From Flavobacteriales bacterium UBA6049 (GTDB taxonomy: Bacteria > Bacteroidota > Bacteroidia > Flavobacteriales_G > Salibacteraceae): a stretch of DNA of 23,144 nt. Positions 21,422-23,144 of the stretch are shown here, piece by piece. Positions within the stretch are counted from its first letter, which is position 1. Each line of letters opens with the position of its first letter. The stretch is taken from the NCBI GenBank assembly GCA_002429085.1, contig DIYR01000197.1:1-23144 (forward strand), read 5' to 3'. The notes under the pieces were generated by a model. That model had not been told where the DNA came from. It was given only the letters and a program-made list of their open reading frames with translations, and searched no databases. A program made the position numbers and the translations under genes.

Positions 21422-23144
21422 ATGTTTCTTCGTCTAATCATCCTCTTTACTGTATTGAGCTGTTGTTTTAGATCATATTCACAACAAATGGATGTGAAAA
21501 CAACAGAAGAGCTACCACGATTGAAAAGCTGTAAAGCACTTTTCATTGATCTTAATAAAGATCAACCATTATTGTTAGAAAGGTACTCAGCGATTCTTAA
21601 ATCATTGAACTATGTAGAGATCCAGGCTAGTGCTCATTCTTGGAAGTTGGAACAAGTAATTGAAGGGTTATCATCTTTTCCCGTAAATAAACTTGTGATC
21701 TATATTGATGCTGATCAGGTAGTTCCAAGAAATTTGGATACTCTTCGTTTACTAACTGATCTAAGGTTTGTACAAACTGGTGATGGAGAGGGTGAGAATT
21801 TCATCCTAACAAAGTTAGGTGTAGAATTCATAAACTTATTTCAGAACGATCGATTTATTCGAGTAGAGTATTATGCAGAAAACGAACCATCTGATGAGTT
21901 CATTTATTCATTTTATGATGTGTATCCGAACTCTTTAGTTGAAGTATTAGAAAATCGCTATACATATCCAGACCCTGCATTAAAAGCAAATTATGAAGCA
22001 TTTCCTTTTGTAAATCCACTTGTTTCAGACTCATTGGTACGTAAGCAAAGTTTTCTGATCTCAACACAAGAGTCTAGTGCACTTCTTCTTCCTTCAGGAA
22101 CATACATTAACGTTCCGGATAATGCATTTGTAGATAATGAAGGCAACGTTGTTTTAGGTTCGGTACAAGTTGATTATCGAGAGTTTAACGATCCGGTAAC
22201 AATTGCCCTAAGTGGCATATCTATGAAAGTAAATGCTAATTCAGAGCAAGTGATGGAGTCCGCAGGAATGTTCGAAATTAACTTCAGTGCTAATGGAGAA
22301 CCAGTTTATGTAAAAGAGGATAAAATCATTGAAGTAAACATCATCTCTGATCAAAAAGAGAATAACTATAGTCAATTTGCAAAAACCACAGAGTTAGATA
22401 GTTGGGAGCAAATAGGAGATTCAAATGTCATGAGAGCAAATAATGTACAGATAGATAGTCTTGCTCTTACACCAGCATATTATGCATATAGAGAGTACAG
22501 ACTTTCTGGAGCATTTGGAATAGTCAATGATATCGATGATAATAGTTTAGATAATAGGTTTTATAGTGTTGACTATTTGAACCAAAAACAGAGAGATGAT
22601 ATTTCTTACTACGATGAAGAACTTCCTATCCGTAAAGTGAATTATCGCTACGCTAAGTATGAACCAACAATTAAACTAACCAAGGTTCGTAGAGATGCTA
22701 TTTCAGATGATTGGAAACAAAAAGCAATAGTTCAGATAACGGCACCCTCTAGAGATTTTCCTGAACTAACTGTATTCCGAAATGTATACTTTGAGTTAGT
22801 TGATCATAAGCGAAAAACTTTAAGAAAAAACCTAATTTCTCGTAAAGTCTACTGCGATATTAGGATAGAACATAAACAGGAAAACGAATTCGTAATTAAG
22901 TTAAAAGATACTGAAGGAAGGGTTCAAGAACTAGTAGCCTTAGCATATATATCATCTCTAATGGACGATGAGTTGAGAAACACTGTTTCAGTAAGATCTA
23001 AGTATGAGCAATACATAAGAAAGTTTGATAATAGAAACAATAAGCATCAAAGGACTATCAATAAAGTACTAGCTAAAAATGCCAAGATTGTGCGAAGAAA
23101 TGAAGAACATCTTGCAAAACAGAAGTATATAGCTTGGAAACAAG
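21422..23144 (+). CDS. Large secreted protein with ZU5-like module, 3' end outside window
   Basis: The frame is open from the ATG at 21422 to the right edge (574 codons); an ATG four bases earlier leads to a stop after 17 codons and was discarded. The start encodes an export signal 'FLRLIILFTVLSCCFRSYSQQ'; cleavage after SYS is likely, though VLSC could be a lipobox. After a region of unknown type, residues about 225-310 read 'INVPDNAFVDNEGNVVLGSVQVDYREFND..TIALSGISM', then 'ESAGMFEINFSANGEPV': a beta-rich module like ZU5 that I recall from other secreted Bacteroidota proteins. The rest (350-574) is beta-rich and then strongly basic and helical (from about 510). It is 130 bp downstream of pyc and probably has its own promoter. 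The function is unknown. Confidence 0.75.
   Translation, partial: MFLRLIILFTVLSCCFRSYSQQMDVKTTEELPRLKSCKALFIDLNKDQPLLLERYSAILKSLNYVEIQASAHSWKLEQVIEGLSSFPVNKLVIYIDADQVVPRNLDTLRLLTDLRFVQTGDGEGENFILTKLGVEFINLFQNDRFIRVEYYAENEPSDEFIYSFYDVYPNSLVEVLENRYTYPDPALKANYEAFPFVNPLVSDSLVRKQSFLISTQESSALLLPSGTYINVPDNAFVDNEGNVVLGSVQVDYREFNDPVTIALSGISMKVNANSEQVMESAGMFEINFSANGEPVYVKEDKIIEVNIISDQKENNYSQFAKTTELDSWEQIGDSNVMRANNVQIDSLALTPAYYAYREYRLSGAFGIVNDIDDNSLDNRFYSVDYLNQKQRDDISYYDEELPIRKVNYRYAKYEPTIKLTKVRRDAISDDWKQKAIVQITAPSRDFPELTVFRNVYFELVDHKRKTLRKNLISRKVYCDIRIEHKQENEFVIKLKDTEGRVQELVALAYISSLMDDELRNTVSVRSKYEQYIRKFDNRNNKHQRTINKVLAKNAKIVRRNEEHLAKQKYIAWKQ

Noticed and set aside
21418..21471. ATG at 21418 as start of the last gene
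   Set aside because: The frame hits TAG after 17 codons; the ATG at 21422 opens the long frame.
1..23144. tRNA, rRNA, CRISPR array, insertion sequence or prophage
   Set aside because: None of the expected cloverleaf, repeat-spacer, transposase or phage structural patterns was seen on either strand.

Overview
The window looks like chromosomal DNA of a marine-type Bacteroidota, most likely a member of the Flavobacteriales. The DNA is AT-rich. Signal peptides end in the typical Bacteroidota '...AQ' style, two secreted proteins end in type IX secretion (T9SS) C-terminal sorting domains with the PNP-T-xG motif, and several upstream regions carry the Bacteroidota promoter pattern TTTG-N19/20-TAnnTTTG. 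No tRNA, rRNA, CRISPR array, insertion sequence or phage gene was seen. All functional calls rest on reading the sequence and remembered family motifs.

Layout. Positions 1-3783 (minus strand) hold a 5'-partial exported alpha/beta hydrolase, then a tight cluster read in the order small SnoaL/NTF2-like secreted protein, second SnoaL/NTF2-like secreted protein, hydrolase lipoprotein, preceded by an AraC-type regulator. Both hydrolases have cysteine in the nucleophile elbow, as in dienelactone hydrolases. Positions 3922-4459 hold an Hsp20 chaperone gene with a candidate sigma-54 promoter and a clear terminator. Positions 4472-8710 (minus) hold a lipoprotein with YD-like strand repeats, a 119-aa orphan with a GTG start, a LamG + 3x PKD + T9SS surface protein with a recent tandem domain duplication, and a HEAT-like helical protein.

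Positions 8833-10309 (plus) hold a Crp/Fnr-family regulator followed by a UlaG-like metallo-beta-lactamase-fold hydrolase, ending in a terminator whose stem overlaps the stop codon. Next to it on the minus strand is a small membrane protein that appears to be cut short by one in-frame stop codon. Positions 10855-12842 (plus) encode a T9SS-sorted secreted protein coupled to a di-heme cytochrome c peroxidase. An MscS-type channel (minus) and a VWA-domain protein (plus) diverge from about 14110-14210, followed by a secreted protein with a DUF6624-like domain.

The most interesting part is 16781-21291. A 353-aa protein of unknown function carries a protein-kinase-like order of motifs (Lys, Glu, GD-x2-D-x-N, DFD), and its stop codon overlaps the start codon of a full-length pyruvate carboxylase (ATGA). 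This suggests translational coupling and possibly a dedicated kinase-like partner of the main anaplerotic enzyme. The window ends inside a large secreted protein with a ZU5-like 'PxNAFVDxxGN ... SAGMFEI' module.
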